Assembly (NCBI RefSeq): GCF_025685625.1
Contig: NZ_JAGSYI010000005.1
Span: forward strand, 186,001 to 250,000
Direction: 5' to 3'
DNA from: Acidicapsa acidisoli
Lineage (GTDB): Bacteria > Acidobacteriota > Terriglobia > Terriglobales > Acidobacteriaceae
Length of the DNA stretch: 64,000 nt
The translations under genes were made by a program, and so were the position numbers. The notes beneath the pieces were generated by a model. That model worked only from the letters and a program-made list of their open reading frames with translations. It was not told the DNA's origin and made no database searches. Shown piece by piece: positions 34,145-43,475 of the stretch (its first letter is position 1; each line of letters begins with the position of its first letter).

Positions 34145-35266
34145 TTTTGACCGCAGAAATGCGGCCCTGTCCGTCTCTGAAGTGATCTGCTTGGCCGCCT
34201 CGCGATAAATCGAATCGATATCGTCCGATTGCGCGGCCAGCTTTTTGACCACGAATTTGGCAACCGGCCCAATGTAGACCGCAAGTTTGCGGGTCACCTC
34301 TTCCAGCGGCAGGCTCTGCATTCCGCTCCCCGATTGCAGCGTCGGCCGAACCATCCCGGTGGAGGGGTGCAAGAGGGTTGGCGTAACTGGCGGAGGCGGA
34401 GCTATCGCCGGAGCGAGACCCGTTGCCCGCTCCCGAGCGGTAGGATGGCCTGCGGAAGCCCCTTGCAGCGCAGCGAGAAATTCCGCCGCTGTTGCGAAGC
34501 GCCTCATCGGATCTTTCTCCAGCGCTCGCATCACTGCCGCTGAAACAGTCCTCGGAACCGCAGGCGCAATCTCGTGCGGAGGCACAGGAACCTGCTGCAT
34601 AATGCCCAACATCGTCTCGTAACTGGTGGCCCCGGCAATGGGAAGCCTTCCCGTCAATAGCTCGTAAACCGTCACCCCGACGGAATAAATGTCCGAGCTA
34701 GCAGTCGCCTTCTGCCCGCTCACCTGCTCCGGAGACATGTAATTCAGAGAACCGACCATGAACCCGGACTTGGTCAGATCGCTGGATTGTTCCGTGCGGG
34801 CAATTCCGAAGTCGAGCAGCTTCACCAGGCCGCTTTCGGTGATCATGATATTCGAGGGCTTGATGTCCCGATGCACTACCCCCAGGCGATGAGCATAGTC
34901 GAGCGCCTGCAAGACCTGGCCGGCAATATCCAATACCTGGGGCAGCGTAATCGCCCCTCTCAGAATGCGATCCCGGAGAGTCTCGCCATGCACCAGCTCC
35001 ATCACCATGGCGAGTTGGTCTTCATGATAGAAAGCTGTGTGAAGCGCGGCGATATTCCCGTGGTTCAGCCCCGCCAGCGTCTGCACTTCGCGACGAAACC
35101 GCTCCACCATCTCCGCTGCACCCGATTGATCCGGCAGCAGAATCTTCATCGCCTCACGCCGGCGCGAAATCAGGTGCTGCACTTCATACACCACCCCAAG
35201 GCCGCCGGCGCCGAGCTGGCCCACGACTTCGTAATCGCCGATTCTCTGCCCAACTGCAAACGCCAT
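34136..35266 (-). CDS. Soluble Hanks-type serine/threonine protein kinase
   Basis: All kinase motifs are present: glycine loop GQLGAGGLGVVY (17-28), ATP-binding Lys41 (AMKIL), catalytic loop HRDIKPSN (132-139) with Asp134, metal-binding DFG (152-154) and the 'MSPEQVSGQKAT' activation/P+1 region. The kinase domain ends near residue 270; the remaining 100 residues are Pro-rich then helical, with no transmembrane helix or PASTA repeats, so the enzyme is cytosolic. No phosphatase gene is nearby. It is convergent with the DUF3365-HAMP gene and divergent from the exporter. Confidence 0.9.
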   Translation of the reverse strand: MAFAVGQRIGDYEVVGQLGAGGLGVVYEVQHLISRRREAMKILLPDQSGAAEMVERFRREVQTLAGLNHGNIAALHTAFYHEDQLAMVMELVHGETLRDRILRGAITLPQVLDIAGQVLQALDYAHRLGVVHRDIKPSNIMITESGLVKLLDFGIARTEQSSDLTKSGFMVGSLNYMSPEQVSGQKATASSDIYSVGVTVYELLTGRLPIAGATSYETMLGIMQQVPVPPHEIAPAVPRTVSAAVMRALEKDPMRRFATAAEFLAALQGASAGHPTARERATGLAPAIAPPPPVTPTLLHPSTGMVRPTLQSGSGMQSLPLEEVTRKLAVYIGPVAKFVVKKLAAQSDDIDSIYREAAKQITSETDRAAFLRSKAH

Positions 35267-35464
35267 AGCTCAAGGATTGGCCTTCCGCGGCCAGTCTCCA
35301 TCGAGTACACCCGATAACTGCCTCCGCGTCAAGAAATGTGTCCGCCTCTCCTGCTGAGCCAGATTGCACCGTGGTGGTAACACCGGGATTCAGTTCAAGA
35401 AAGTTCGAATGTGATCCGGTAGACATGGGCTGGCGTGGTTTTATGGAACTATGAGATTGAATCT

Positions 35465-36919
35465 ATGACTTTATCCGGTCCCTCAGATAGCCTCGCAGCT
35501 TCGCCTGGCCACTCCGTCGCCAGCAAAAGGTTGCTTCCGTGGCTGGTCGCGGTTGCGTTTTTCATGGAGTCGCTCGACACCACAATTCTGAATACCGCCG
35601 TGCCCGCAATCTCCGAGGCGCTTCATGTCGGTCCTCTCAGCATGAAAGCGGTTCTCGCCAGTTATACGTTGAGCCTCGCCGTGTTCATCCCCATCAGCGG
35701 CTGGGTAGCGGACCGATTCGGTACGCGGCGCGTCTTCGCCACCGCCATCGGAATTTTCACGCTCGGGTCGCTCTTATGCGGCTTATCGAGCAACATCCAA
35801 GTACTCGTTGCCTGCCGCATCCTGCAAGGCTTAGGCGGCTCAATGATGGTGCCCGTAGGCCGGCTCACCCTGGTCCGGACCTTCGCCAAAGCGGATCTCC
35901 TCCGCGCCATGAGCTTCGTCTCCATCCCGTCGCTGGTCGCTCCCATGCTCGGACCCATCGCCGGCGGCCTGATCGTCGGCTATCTGCACTGGCGCATGAT
36001 CTTCTTCCTCAACATCCCGATTGGCTTGATCGGGCTGGTCATGGTCTATCTGCATCTACCTGACTACCGCGAGGAGACACACCCGCTCGATACAGTCGGG
36101 CTGATCCTCTTCGGCGCTGGCGTCGCCCTGCTTTCCTACGTGCTTGAAGTCTTTGGAGAACACACCCTCGGCTCGGTCGAAATCTCCGGTATGCTGGCGC
36201 TTTCGCTTGCCCTGCTCGCGGGCTATTGGCTGCATGCAAAATCGCTTACCTCCCCCCTGCTGCAACTGAGCCTGTTCAAGATTCGCACCTTCCGCGCAGC
36301 GGTCTGCGGCAGCTTCTTTTCCCGGCTAGGCATCGGAGGCGTGCCATTCCTCCTGCCGCTGCTCTATCAGGTGGGCCTCGGCTTCACTCCAGTGCAGGCT
36401 GGACTTCTCATCATGCCTCAGGCCCTGGCTTCCCTGGCGATGAAGGCGGTTTTGCCGCGCATTCTGTCAGCCATCGGCTACCGCTGGGTGCTCACTTCGA
36501 ACACCATCATCCTCGGCCTGCTCCTTCTGCTGTTCGCGACCATTGGCCCTCATACGCCGGTCTGGATCATCGTGCTCCAGGCATTTTTCTACGGAGCGTT
36601 TACATCCTTGCAGTACACAAGCATGAACACGCTGGTCTATGCCGACACCACAGACCAGCAGGCAAGCGCCGCCAGTTCCATCGCAAGCACCATGCAACAG
36701 ATGTCGATCAGCTTCGGCGTAGCCGCAGCGGGATTGGCGACAGCGTTTTTCGTTCCCAGCAACAGCCAATCGGGACCAACCGAAATGATCCACGGCATTC
36801 ATAAGGCTCTCATCGCGCTCGGAGGCCTGACCATCGTTTCGACCATCGTCTTCCTCAGTCTGAAACGCGAAGACGGCGACACCGTCAGCCACCAGAAAGT
36901 CTTCCATCCCGGCGGTTAA
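35465..36919 (+). CDS. DHA2-family (EmrB/QacA) major facilitator exporter
   Basis: The 484-residue protein starts at ATG 35465, preferred over the in-frame GTG at 35435. It has fourteen predicted helices. The MFS loop 2-3 motif 'GWVADRFGTRRVF', the DHA2-typical N-terminal 'MESLDTTILNTAVPAI' (acidic residue in TM1) and antiporter motif C in TM5 ('VAPMLGPIAGGLI') are visible. It is a proton-coupled drug or metabolite exporter; substrate unpredictable. Monocistronic, with a GGCGG/CCGCC hairpin overlapping the stop (36911-36925). Confidence 0.9.
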   Translation: MTLSGPSDSLAASPGHSVASKRLLPWLVAVAFFMESLDTTILNTAVPAISEALHVGPLSMKAVLASYTLSLAVFIPISGWVADRFGTRRVFATAIGIFTLGSLLCGLSSNIQVLVACRILQGLGGSMMVPVGRLTLVRTFAKADLLRAMSFVSIPSLVAPMLGPIAGGLIVGYLHWRMIFFLNIPIGLIGLVMVYLHLPDYREETHPLDTVGLILFGAGVALLSYVLEVFGEHTLGSVEISGMLALSLALLAGYWLHAKSLTSPLLQLSLFKIRTFRAAVCGSFFSRLGIGGVPFLLPLLYQVGLGFTPVQAGLLIMPQALASLAMKAVLPRILSAIGYRWVLTSNTIILGLLLLLFATIGPHTPVWIIVLQAFFYGAFTSLQYTSMNTLVYADTTDQQASAASSIASTMQQMSISFGVAAAGLATAFFVPSNSQSGPTEMIHGIHKALIALGGLTIVSTIVFLSLKREDGDTVSHQKVFHPGG

Positions 36920-37050
36920 ACCGCCTGCAAAAACTTAATTCACCCGGTTCCACAACCGAATCATGCCGGGCAATGGAAGGATGCGCTCCCGAAGCAGCAG
37001 ATATCCTTGAAGTAGTGGTGCGTTCGTTGAAACGCATCTGAGGACATTGC

Positions 37051-38694
37051 GTGAAGAAATCCTTGTTGCCCATTGAAGCGGTTGCGGCCAAGCTGAACCT
37101 GACAGAAGACCTCTACGAGAAGCGCAGCCCGGTCACCGCGAAGCTCAGTCTCGACCTGCTGGAAGACGCTGGATTCCGTCGCGGCGGAAAGCTGGTTCTG
37201 GTGACAGCAACAACTCCAACGGTCTCCGGCGAAGGCAAGACCGTTACCTCGATTGGGCTGGTGCAGGGTCTGGAGAAGATCGGTAAGCGCGCTGTCCTTG
37301 CTTCGCGTGAACCGTCATTGGGACCGGTGTTTGGCATGAAGGGCGGTGCGGCCGGTGGCGGGCGCTCGCAAGTGGAGCCTGCCGAGAAGATCAATCTTCA
37401 CTTCCACGGAGACTTTCATGCCATCACCTCCGCGCACAACCTTCTGGCGGCGCTCGTAGATTCGCACATGTTCCATGGCAATGAACTTGACCTTGACCCG
37501 GACGGCATCACATGGCCGCGCACGCTGGACATGAACGATCGCGCGCTGCGTCACGTCACCGTCAACGTGACGGGTCCAAAGAAAACGGATACGGATAAGA
37601 AGCATCGCGATGGCAGCAACCGTCACAGCGGCTTCCTCATCACGGCGGCTTCGGAGATCATGGCCATCCTGGCGCTGGCCACCAGCCGCGAAGATCTGCG
37701 CGCCCGCTTGGCGCGGATCGTGATCGGGCAGGACCGCAAGGGTAATCCAGTGCGCGCAGCAGACCTGAACGCAACCGGACCGATGATGGCGCTGCTGCAC
37801 GAAGCATTGCTCCCCAACCTGGCGCAGACCACCGAAGGCACGCCTGCGATGGTGCATTGCGGGCCGTTCGCAAACATCGCGCACGGCACCAGCTCCGTCC
37901 TCTCACAGAAAATGGGGATGCAGATGGCGGACTACGTGGTCAACGAGACTGGCTTCGCATCGGACCTCGGTTTAGAAAAGTACATGGACCTTGTCAGCCC
38001 CTTGTCCGGCATCAAGCCTTCCATCGCAGTGCTGGTCACGACAGTTCAAAGCGTCAAGCAGCAAGGCGAAGGCGACCTGAAGCAAGGGTCCGCAAACCTC
38101 GAAAAACACATTGCCATCGTGCGCGGCTTTGGACTGCCCGTGGTGGTCGCGATCAATCGATTCCCAGACGATACCGAGGCTGAGCTTGACACGCTGCGCA
38201 CGTTCTGCGAAACACGCAAAGCAAATTTCGTACTCTCTGAGGCGTACGCAAAAGGCGGAGAAGGAGCGGCGGCGCTGGCGCAGAAGGTCGTCGAAGTGAT
38301 CGACGCAAATCCGCATATCGAACTGACGACCGCCTACGAATTGAGCGACCCGGTGATAGAAAAGATCACCAAGGTGGCGCAGAAAGTCTACGGCGCAGAC
38401 GCAATTAAGCTGAGCGAGCGTGCCAAAGAAAGCCTCGCCCGCTTCACCCGCTGGGGTTTTGGCGAACTGCCCATCTGCATCGCAAAGACACAGTACTCAC
38501 TTAGCGACGATCCCAAGCGCCTGGGCGCGCCGACAGGATGGACGCTCCACGTAACGGACATTTCACTTTCCGCAGGCGCAGGATTTCTCGTCGTCCTCTC
38601 GGGCGCAATGATACTGATGCCAGGACTGCCCAAAATCTCCCGCGCACTCGGAATCGACGTAGATGAACACGGTGAAATCACCGGAATATCGTAA
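37051..38694 (+). CDS. fhs: Formate--tetrahydrofolate ligase
   Basis: The 547 residues begin at a GTG codon with GAGG seven bases upstream. Typical Fhs sequence includes the P-loop TPTVSGEGKT (55-64; commonly TPTPAGEGKT), 'REPSLGPVFGMKGGAAGGGR' and 'INLHFHGDFHAI'. The enzyme makes 10-formyl-THF from formate, THF and ATP in one-carbon metabolism. Slightly shorter than the usual 555-560 residues, without an evident missing core motif. Stands alone between the exporter and small secreted proteins. Confidence 0.96.
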   Translation: MKKSLLPIEAVAAKLNLTEDLYEKRSPVTAKLSLDLLEDAGFRRGGKLVLVTATTPTVSGEGKTVTSIGLVQGLEKIGKRAVLASREPSLGPVFGMKGGAAGGGRSQVEPAEKINLHFHGDFHAITSAHNLLAALVDSHMFHGNELDLDPDGITWPRTLDMNDRALRHVTVNVTGPKKTDTDKKHRDGSNRHSGFLITAASEIMAILALATSREDLRARLARIVIGQDRKGNPVRAADLNATGPMMALLHEALLPNLAQTTEGTPAMVHCGPFANIAHGTSSVLSQKMGMQMADYVVNETGFASDLGLEKYMDLVSPLSGIKPSIAVLVTTVQSVKQQGEGDLKQGSANLEKHIAIVRGFGLPVVVAINRFPDDTEAELDTLRTFCETRKANFVLSEAYAKGGEGAAALAQKVVEVIDANPHIELTTAYELSDPVIEKITKVAQKVYGADAIKLSERAKESLARFTRWGFGELPICIAKTQYSLSDDPKRLGAPTGWTLHVTDISLSAGAGFLVVLSGAMILMPGLPKISRALGIDVDEHGEITGIS

Positions 38695-38798
38695 ATATTT
38701 GGATGCACAACCCACTGCCGGGAACAAAGAATCACTGAAAAGGCTCTCGATAAGGCACCATTCAGAAATGCGGACCAAATTCAGAATTTGGAGACATC

Positions 38799-39362
38799 AT
38801 GCTTCGATTACCCAGGAATATTGTCGCAATGGGCGCTCTCTGTGCCTGCTTCGCGATGCCGCTTGGCGCCCAGAGAAGTTCTGCGGCAAAGGGCGTCAAC
38901 TCTCTCGCAGCTCCAGTACCCACCCCGCTGCTGAACGGCAAGCGAGCGTTTATCTCCTACGAACTCGGGGACGTGTCTGCCTTTCCGTCAGGCTATAGTG
39001 GAGGTCCGGAACGAGCTTATAACGAGTTTTTTGCGGGCATGAAGGCTTGGGGCCGGTACGAATTGGTGTTGGACCCGAAGGATGCCGATCTGGTGTTTGC
39101 GATCCGGTTTGTCGAGTCCCCCGGCCTGAACATGCCGCAGATCAGAGTGGGCGTTTCGGATACTCAGACCCACGTGGCCCTGTGGGGATTCGTTGAGCAG
39201 GTGAATCCAGCCTTCTTCAAGAAGAATCGCGACGCCACCTTTTCAGCGACGGTCCAACTGCTCGTGTCCGACGTTCAGGCCCTGGTCACGCCAGGGCAGG
39301 TGACACCTGCGCGCACAACAACATCCGGAGGAAAAGTTCGATTTTCCGATCAGAACAAATAA
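38799..39362 (+). CDS. Exported protein of unknown function (DUF4136-like size)
   Basis: ATG 38799 has GGAG five bases upstream and gives 187 residues with a signal peptide (NIVAMGALCACFAMPLGA-Q). The mature part has mixed alpha/beta character ('LLNGKRAFISYELGD', 'YELVLDPKDADLVFAIRFVE', 'THVALWGFVEQVNPA'). The phrase about a property being compared across a residue pair is reminiscent of acidobacterial DUF4136-like envelope proteins, but no clear family motif is recognised. The next small exported gene starts 57 bases downstream, so the two may be co-expressed. Confidence 0.75.
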   Translation: MLRLPRNIVAMGALCACFAMPLGAQRSSAAKGVNSLAAPVPTPLLNGKRAFISYELGDVSAFPSGYSGGPERAYNEFFAGMKAWGRYELVLDPKDADLVFAIRFVESPGLNMPQIRVGVSDTQTHVALWGFVEQVNPAFFKKNRDATFSATVQLLVSDVQALVTPGQVTPARTTTSGGKVRFSDQNK

Positions 39363-39419
39363 CAATCGCATACAGATGGCTCCGATTCGCGTTGTTGCCC
39401 GTTGAACAAAAGGAGGACT

Positions 39420-39893
39420 ATGCGAAGGTTTCCAGTATTTCCCGCGCTGCTTTTGGCCGTGGCCTTGCCGGTGATTGCGCAAACAGCGACCCCCAGTCCC
39501 CGCGCTGAGATCGAAGCGTTCAACCGCCGGTTTGAGGACGCGACCAGACAAATGGACAATGCAGCCACTGTAGCGTTGTGGGCCGACGATGGTATCAGCC
39601 TGCTGCCTTCCACTGATCCCATCGTGGGAAAGTCAGCGATTTCCGCCTTCCTGGACAAGGTCACCTCAGACATCAAAGGCGCGAAGATGCAGAAGTTTGA
39701 GCTGGAGTGCTTCGCCATCGAAGCCTCCGGCGACCTCGCATCGGAATGGTGCAACGAACATCAGATTGTCCTCATGCCGGGAGGGAAACCGCCCTTCGAT
39801 GGCCGTGGCAAGATGCTTCTAGTTTTGCGAAAGGGCCGGGATGGCAAATGGCTCTTGCTGCGTGAGATGTGGAATCAGGCAAAGGCAGATTGA
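39420..39893 (+). CDS. Exported SnoaL/NTF2-like (DUF4440-type) protein
   Basis: ATG 39420 follows AGGAGG by three bases; the TTG at 39402 is rejected. The 157-residue product starts with a signal peptide (FPVFPALLLAVALPVIA-Q) and has the NTF2-like pattern: 'IEAFNRRFEDATRQMDNAAT', 'WADDGISLLP', 'GKSAISAFLDKV' and a terminal 'GKWLLLREMWNQ' strand, close to DUF4440/SnoaL-2 proteins. These are alpha+beta barrels that bind or convert small molecules; function unknown here. Confidence 0.8.
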   Translation: MRRFPVFPALLLAVALPVIAQTATPSPRAEIEAFNRRFEDATRQMDNAATVALWADDGISLLPSTDPIVGKSAISAFLDKVTSDIKGAKMQKFELECFAIEASGDLASEWCNEHQIVLMPGGKPPFDGRGKMLLVLRKGRDGKWLLLREMWNQAKAD

Positions 39894-39967
39894 TATTGGA
39901 TCTTCTGTCTCTCGCCGTATTAGGGCGGGTGGCACGTGTTTAAATATCCAAAAATGATTGGGTGCCA

Positions 39968-40029
39968 CATGTCTCGCCTTTTGGAGACATGAAATCCGAG
40001 AAAACCCACCGTCGGACCTCAGCGTCCGA
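39968..40029. repeat. Pair of perfect short hairpins in a non-coding stretch
   Basis: CATGTCTC-N8-GAGACATG (39968-39991) and TCGGAC-N6-GTCCGA (40012-40029) lie between the SnoaL-like gene and the convergent VWFA gene. GTGGCAC and GTGCCAC upstream (about 39930-39967) may pair as well. They could end one or both transcripts, though no T-tract is evident. Confidence 0.45.
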
Positions 40030-40097
40030 TCCACTTTCGACATTCCAATCTTAGGTCAGACGTGAGACACCCGGCGACCATGGTCCTTGCAGATAAT

Positions 40098-41030
40098 CTA
40101 TTTGGCGGAGCTGGGCGCAACAAATTTCTTGCGTGCACGGGCATGGTTACCTGGCTGGGAGATGACGACCTTGAGCTGATGGGAAGAGCCATCGGCGCGG
40201 ATGGCGGAGAGCGGGATGTCGAGAAGATAGAGAAGTTCGGGGTACTGGGTGAGGGCGGGAGGTAGGGAGGGGCCGGGGAAAAATGAGCCGCCAGTGGCAG
40301 AGCTGAGTTCTTCGAGTACTATATCGTCCTCGCTGCGAGTGACGGAGGTGGAGTCCTGGGTGTTGAAGGCATTGAGGACAACACCGGATTGAACGATGCG
40401 GTCTATGGAGACGGCAGCGGCAGAGCGAATTTCGGGGAAGTCGACGGAGAAGCCGGGCGAGAGGAGAACGAGCAGCCGGCGACCGGGAAGTTTGGACATC
40501 CGGGAGGCGTAATCGGCCAGTGAGGCATAGATGCCGATGAGGTCGAAGTTGTGGGCGCTAGTTCCCTGAGCGGCAAAGGGTGTTGCGTGGATGGAGGCGA
40601 GGGTTTGGCGGAGCAGACCGGGATCGCGGGAGAATCCGCTGTTCACAGAGCCGGTTCCTGTGACGATCGCGACGTACCCGTTGGAGTCGAGCGCGGCGGG
40701 AAGAGCGGCATCGACATTTTGCTTGGCGCTGTTCATCTGCTCCAAGGTGAGGTGCCGGTCGTCGAGGTAGAAGACGGTGAAGTGGGCTGCGGCGGACGAT
40801 GCAGTGGAGAGGGCAAGGAATGCGGCGATGGGAGCGGGCTTTCCGTTATCGAAGATTTTGAAGTCATCTGCATGGAGGCCGGATACAGGTCTGCCCTGCT
40901 TGTCTGTGACGAGGACTGGGATGCGGATGTGGCCCGGGGGCACGTTGAGTTCGAAATCAGGTGCAGTTTGTGCGATGGCGGCTAGAGACAGCAAAGGCGA
41001 GATGAGCGCAAGGAATCGCAGGAAGAGCAT
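40098..41030 (-). CDS. Exported VWFA-related acidobacterial-family protein
   Basis: ATG 41030 (AGGA six bases upstream) gives 310 residues with a signal peptide (MLFLRFLALISPLLSLAAIA-Q). The body has the 'VWFA-related Acidobacterial' layout (TIGR03436): 'IRIPVLVTDKQGRPVSGLHA' then a VWA core. The metal-ion site DxSxS is degenerate, reading LDDRHLT, as in many members of this expanded family. Late landmarks are 'GRRLLVLLSPGFSVDFPE' and 'ATGGSFFPG'. The role is unknown, probably adhesion or envelope assembly. The family is a strong acidobacterial marker. Divergent from nfeD. Confidence 0.82.
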   Translation of the reverse strand: MLFLRFLALISPLLSLAAIAQTAPDFELNVPPGHIRIPVLVTDKQGRPVSGLHADDFKIFDNGKPAPIAAFLALSTASSAAAHFTVFYLDDRHLTLEQMNSAKQNVDAALPAALDSNGYVAIVTGTGSVNSGFSRDPGLLRQTLASIHATPFAAQGTSAHNFDLIGIYASLADYASRMSKLPGRRLLVLLSPGFSVDFPEIRSAAAVSIDRIVQSGVVLNAFNTQDSTSVTRSEDDIVLEELSSATGGSFFPGPSLPPALTQYPELLYLLDIPLSAIRADGSSHQLKVVISQPGNHARARKKFVAPSSAK

Positions 41031-41189
41031 GTAGATCCTAAGGCAGAAATAGGCGTCGCACCATATTAGCAAGGGCGGGATTTTGAGGGCTGGCGGCACG
41101 GTCACTTGCTATCGGAGTCCGGGGAGATAATAAAATCAGCCATACTGACTAAAGTCGAAGCAAATCAGGCGGCGGCACAGGAGCACGAA

Positions 41190-42563
41190 ATGCGAAAGCC
41201 CGCGAACTTGATATTCCGGCAATTCATCGCCCTGTTCTTCCTGTGCTTCGCCTGCGTTTCTCTTTCGGCCTGGGCTAACCCAGCCGCCACTCAGCCCATC
41301 GTCTACAAGATCGAAATCCGCGACACCATCCAACCCATCAGCGCAGGCCGCCTCGAACGGGCAATTGACACTGCGGATCAAAACCATGCCGCTGCCCTGC
41401 TCGTCGAACTCGACACGCCCGGAGGACTGCTCGACTCCACGCGCCAGATGGTCGGTGCCATCCTCAACGCAAAGGTTCCTGTCATCATTTACGTCGCTCC
41501 AGCCGGAGCGCGTGCCGCTTCTGCCGGCTTCTTCCTGCTGGAAGCGGCGGATATAGCCGCAATGGCGCCCGGCACCAACACCGGAGCTGCCCATCCCGTC
41601 CTCTCGTCCGGCACGCCCGACGACACAATGAAGATGAAGATGGAGAACGACGCGGCGGCCTTTCTGCGCTCCTACGTCACCCGGCGCGGTCGCAACGCCG
41701 AGGTGGCGGAGACCGCAATCCGCACCTCCAAATCCTTCTCCGCCGATGAAGCCTTGAATCAGACGGGCCAGAAGCTGATCGACCTCGTCGCGCCAAACGA
41801 AACCCAGTTACTCACCGCGCTCGATGGCCGCACTATCACCCGGATCAACAACGGCGAAGCAACCACCCAGACCCTGCACCTCAAAAATGCCCGCATCCTC
41901 CCAATCGAACCCACCATTCGCGAGCAACTGCTCGGCTACCTCGCCAACCCCAACATCGCGCTGCTGCTGCTCGTTGGCGGAGCACTGCTCATCTACCTCG
42001 AATTCAACGTTCCCGGCACCATAGTCCCCGGCGCGCTGGGAACGGTCATGGTTCTGCTCGCCATCTTCGCGCTCGACCTGCTGCCCATCCGTCATACGGC
42101 AATCCTGATGCTGCTTTCCGCCGCGGTGCTTCTGCTGCTGGAGGTGAAATTCGCAAGCCACGGCATACTAGCCATTGCCGGAATAGTCTGCCTCGCCTTC
42201 GGCACACTGACCTTAGTGGACGCGCCCATCCCCGAGATGGCCATTCAGCCGGTCATCGCCATCTCACTCTGCATCGCTTTCGGCATCATCACCGTCGTGC
42301 TGCTGCGCCTCGCCGTGAAGGCCCGCCACAATAAGGCGCTCACCGGTCCCGCCGCGCTGGTCGGCTCACTCGGCGCCACCATGGAACCGATCTGGACCCG
42401 GAACACGCTGCCCATCGGCCGAATCCTCGTACAAGGCGAAATCTGGCAGGCCATCGCAACCGCTCCCATCCCGGAAAAGGAAACCGTCCGCGTCACCGGC
42501 TTCGAGGACGATATTCTTCAGGTTCAGCCCGAGATACAAACCCCGTCTTTGCCCGTTTCCTGA
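41190..42563 (+). CDS. nfeD: NfeD-family membrane serine protease (long form)
   Basis: ATG 41190 has AGGAG six bases upstream. The 457-residue protein has a signal or anchor helix, then a ClpP-like Ser-Lys protease domain with the nucleophile in ARAASAGFFLL and a likely Lys in the following helix (KMKMEND), a block of four to five membrane helices, and a C-terminal OB-fold ('ALVGSLGATMEPI', 'GRILVQGEIWQAIA'). Long NfeD proteins cleave the C terminus of their partner stomatin/slipin, encoded here 45 bases downstream. The pair probably works in membrane quality control. Confidence 0.92.
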   Translation: MRKPANLIFRQFIALFFLCFACVSLSAWANPAATQPIVYKIEIRDTIQPISAGRLERAIDTADQNHAAALLVELDTPGGLLDSTRQMVGAILNAKVPVIIYVAPAGARAASAGFFLLEAADIAAMAPGTNTGAAHPVLSSGTPDDTMKMKMENDAAAFLRSYVTRRGRNAEVAETAIRTSKSFSADEALNQTGQKLIDLVAPNETQLLTALDGRTITRINNGEATTQTLHLKNARILPIEPTIREQLLGYLANPNIALLLLVGGALLIYLEFNVPGTIVPGALGTVMVLLAIFALDLLPIRHTAILMLLSAAVLLLLEVKFASHGILAIAGIVCLAFGTLTLVDAPIPEMAIQPVIAISLCIAFGIITVVLLRLAVKARHNKALTGPAALVGSLGATMEPIWTRNTLPIGRILVQGEIWQAIATAPIPEKETVRVTGFEDDILQVQPEIQTPSLPVS

Positions 42564-42608
42564 GCCTAGCAGGGAGTACAATCCGACCTGTGCGGGGGTT
42601 GCGGGTCT

Positions 42609-43415
42609 ATGGGCTTTGTCGGTTTTCCGTTCCTGATCGTTGCCATCATTCTGGTTCTCTACCTCTTGAATTCCATCAAGATCCTCCGCGAATACGAGCG
42701 CGCCGTCATCTTCCGCCTTGGCCGCGCGCTGCCTGAGCCCAAAGGTCCGGGTCTGTTTCTGGTCTTTCGCCCGCTTGACCAGATGGTCCGGATTTCGCTG
42801 CGCCAGGAGGTAATGGAAGTCCCGCCGCAGGACGTGATCACCCGCGACAACGTCACCATCAAGGTCAATGCCGTCGTCACCCTGCGCGTGCTGAATCCAA
42901 CCCTCGCCGTTGTCCAGGTAGCCAACTACGCCTACCAGACCTCGCAATTCGCGCAAACCACCCTGCGCTCGGTACTCGGCGAAGTGGAGCTGGACGAGCT
43001 TCTAAGCCATCGCGACAAGCTCAACCTGCGCATCCAGGGCATCATCGACCAGCGCACCGAACCCTTCGGCGTAAAGGTGCTTTCCGTCGAAGTCAAGCAG
43101 GTCGACCTTCCGGAACAGATGCTGCGTGCCATGGCCAAGCAGGCCGAGGCCGCCCGCGAAGCGCGCTCCAAAATCATCCACGCCGAGGGAGAATTCAACG
43201 CCGCCCAGAAGCTTGTCGAAGCAGCTCACCTGCTGGCCACAGAACCCCTCACCATGCAGCTCCGCTATCTGCAGACGCTGACCGAGATCGGCGTCGAGAA
43301 GAACACCACTATCGTCTTCCCCCTCCCAATCGATATCCTGTCATTATTGCGAGACGGGCTGCGGGATGGGTTACGGCCCGCGATAACACCCCCGGCGCCG
43401 TTGGAAAGCAAGTAG
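42609..43415 (+). CDS. Slipin/stomatin-like SPFH protein
   Basis: The 268 residues comprise an N-terminal membrane helix, then the SPFH domain ('[20 protein letters not shown]', '[17 protein letters not shown]', '[20 protein letters not shown]') and a coiled coil ('[20 protein letters not shown]'). It forms oligomers on the inner membrane and is the conventional partner and substrate of the NfeD protease just upstream. The C terminus is hydrophobic ([11 protein letters not shown]), as in targets of NfeD cleavage. Confidence 0.93.
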   Translation: MGFVGFPFLIVAIILVLYLLNSIKILREYERAVIFRLGRALPEPKGPGLFLVFRPLDQMVRISLRQEVMEVPPQDVITRDNVTIKVNAVVTLRVLNPTLAVVQVANYAYQTSQFAQTTLRSVLGEVELDELLSHRDKLNLRIQGIIDQRTEPFGVKVLSVEVKQVDLPEQMLRAMAKQAEAAREARSKIIHAEGEFNAAQKLVEAAHLLATEPLTMQLRYLQTLTEIGVEKNTTIVFPLPIDILSLLRDGLRDGLRPAITPPAPLESK

Positions 43416-43475
43416 CTTCCGGATGAACCATAACGCGAACGATATCGAATTTCAGGAAATATTCAGGAAACAACG

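Noticed and set aside
36911-36925. GGCGG-TTAAA-CCGCC hairpin at the DHA2 exporter stop as an intrinsic terminator
   Set aside because: It overlaps the stop codon and is followed by A-rich, not T-rich, sequence on the plus strand.
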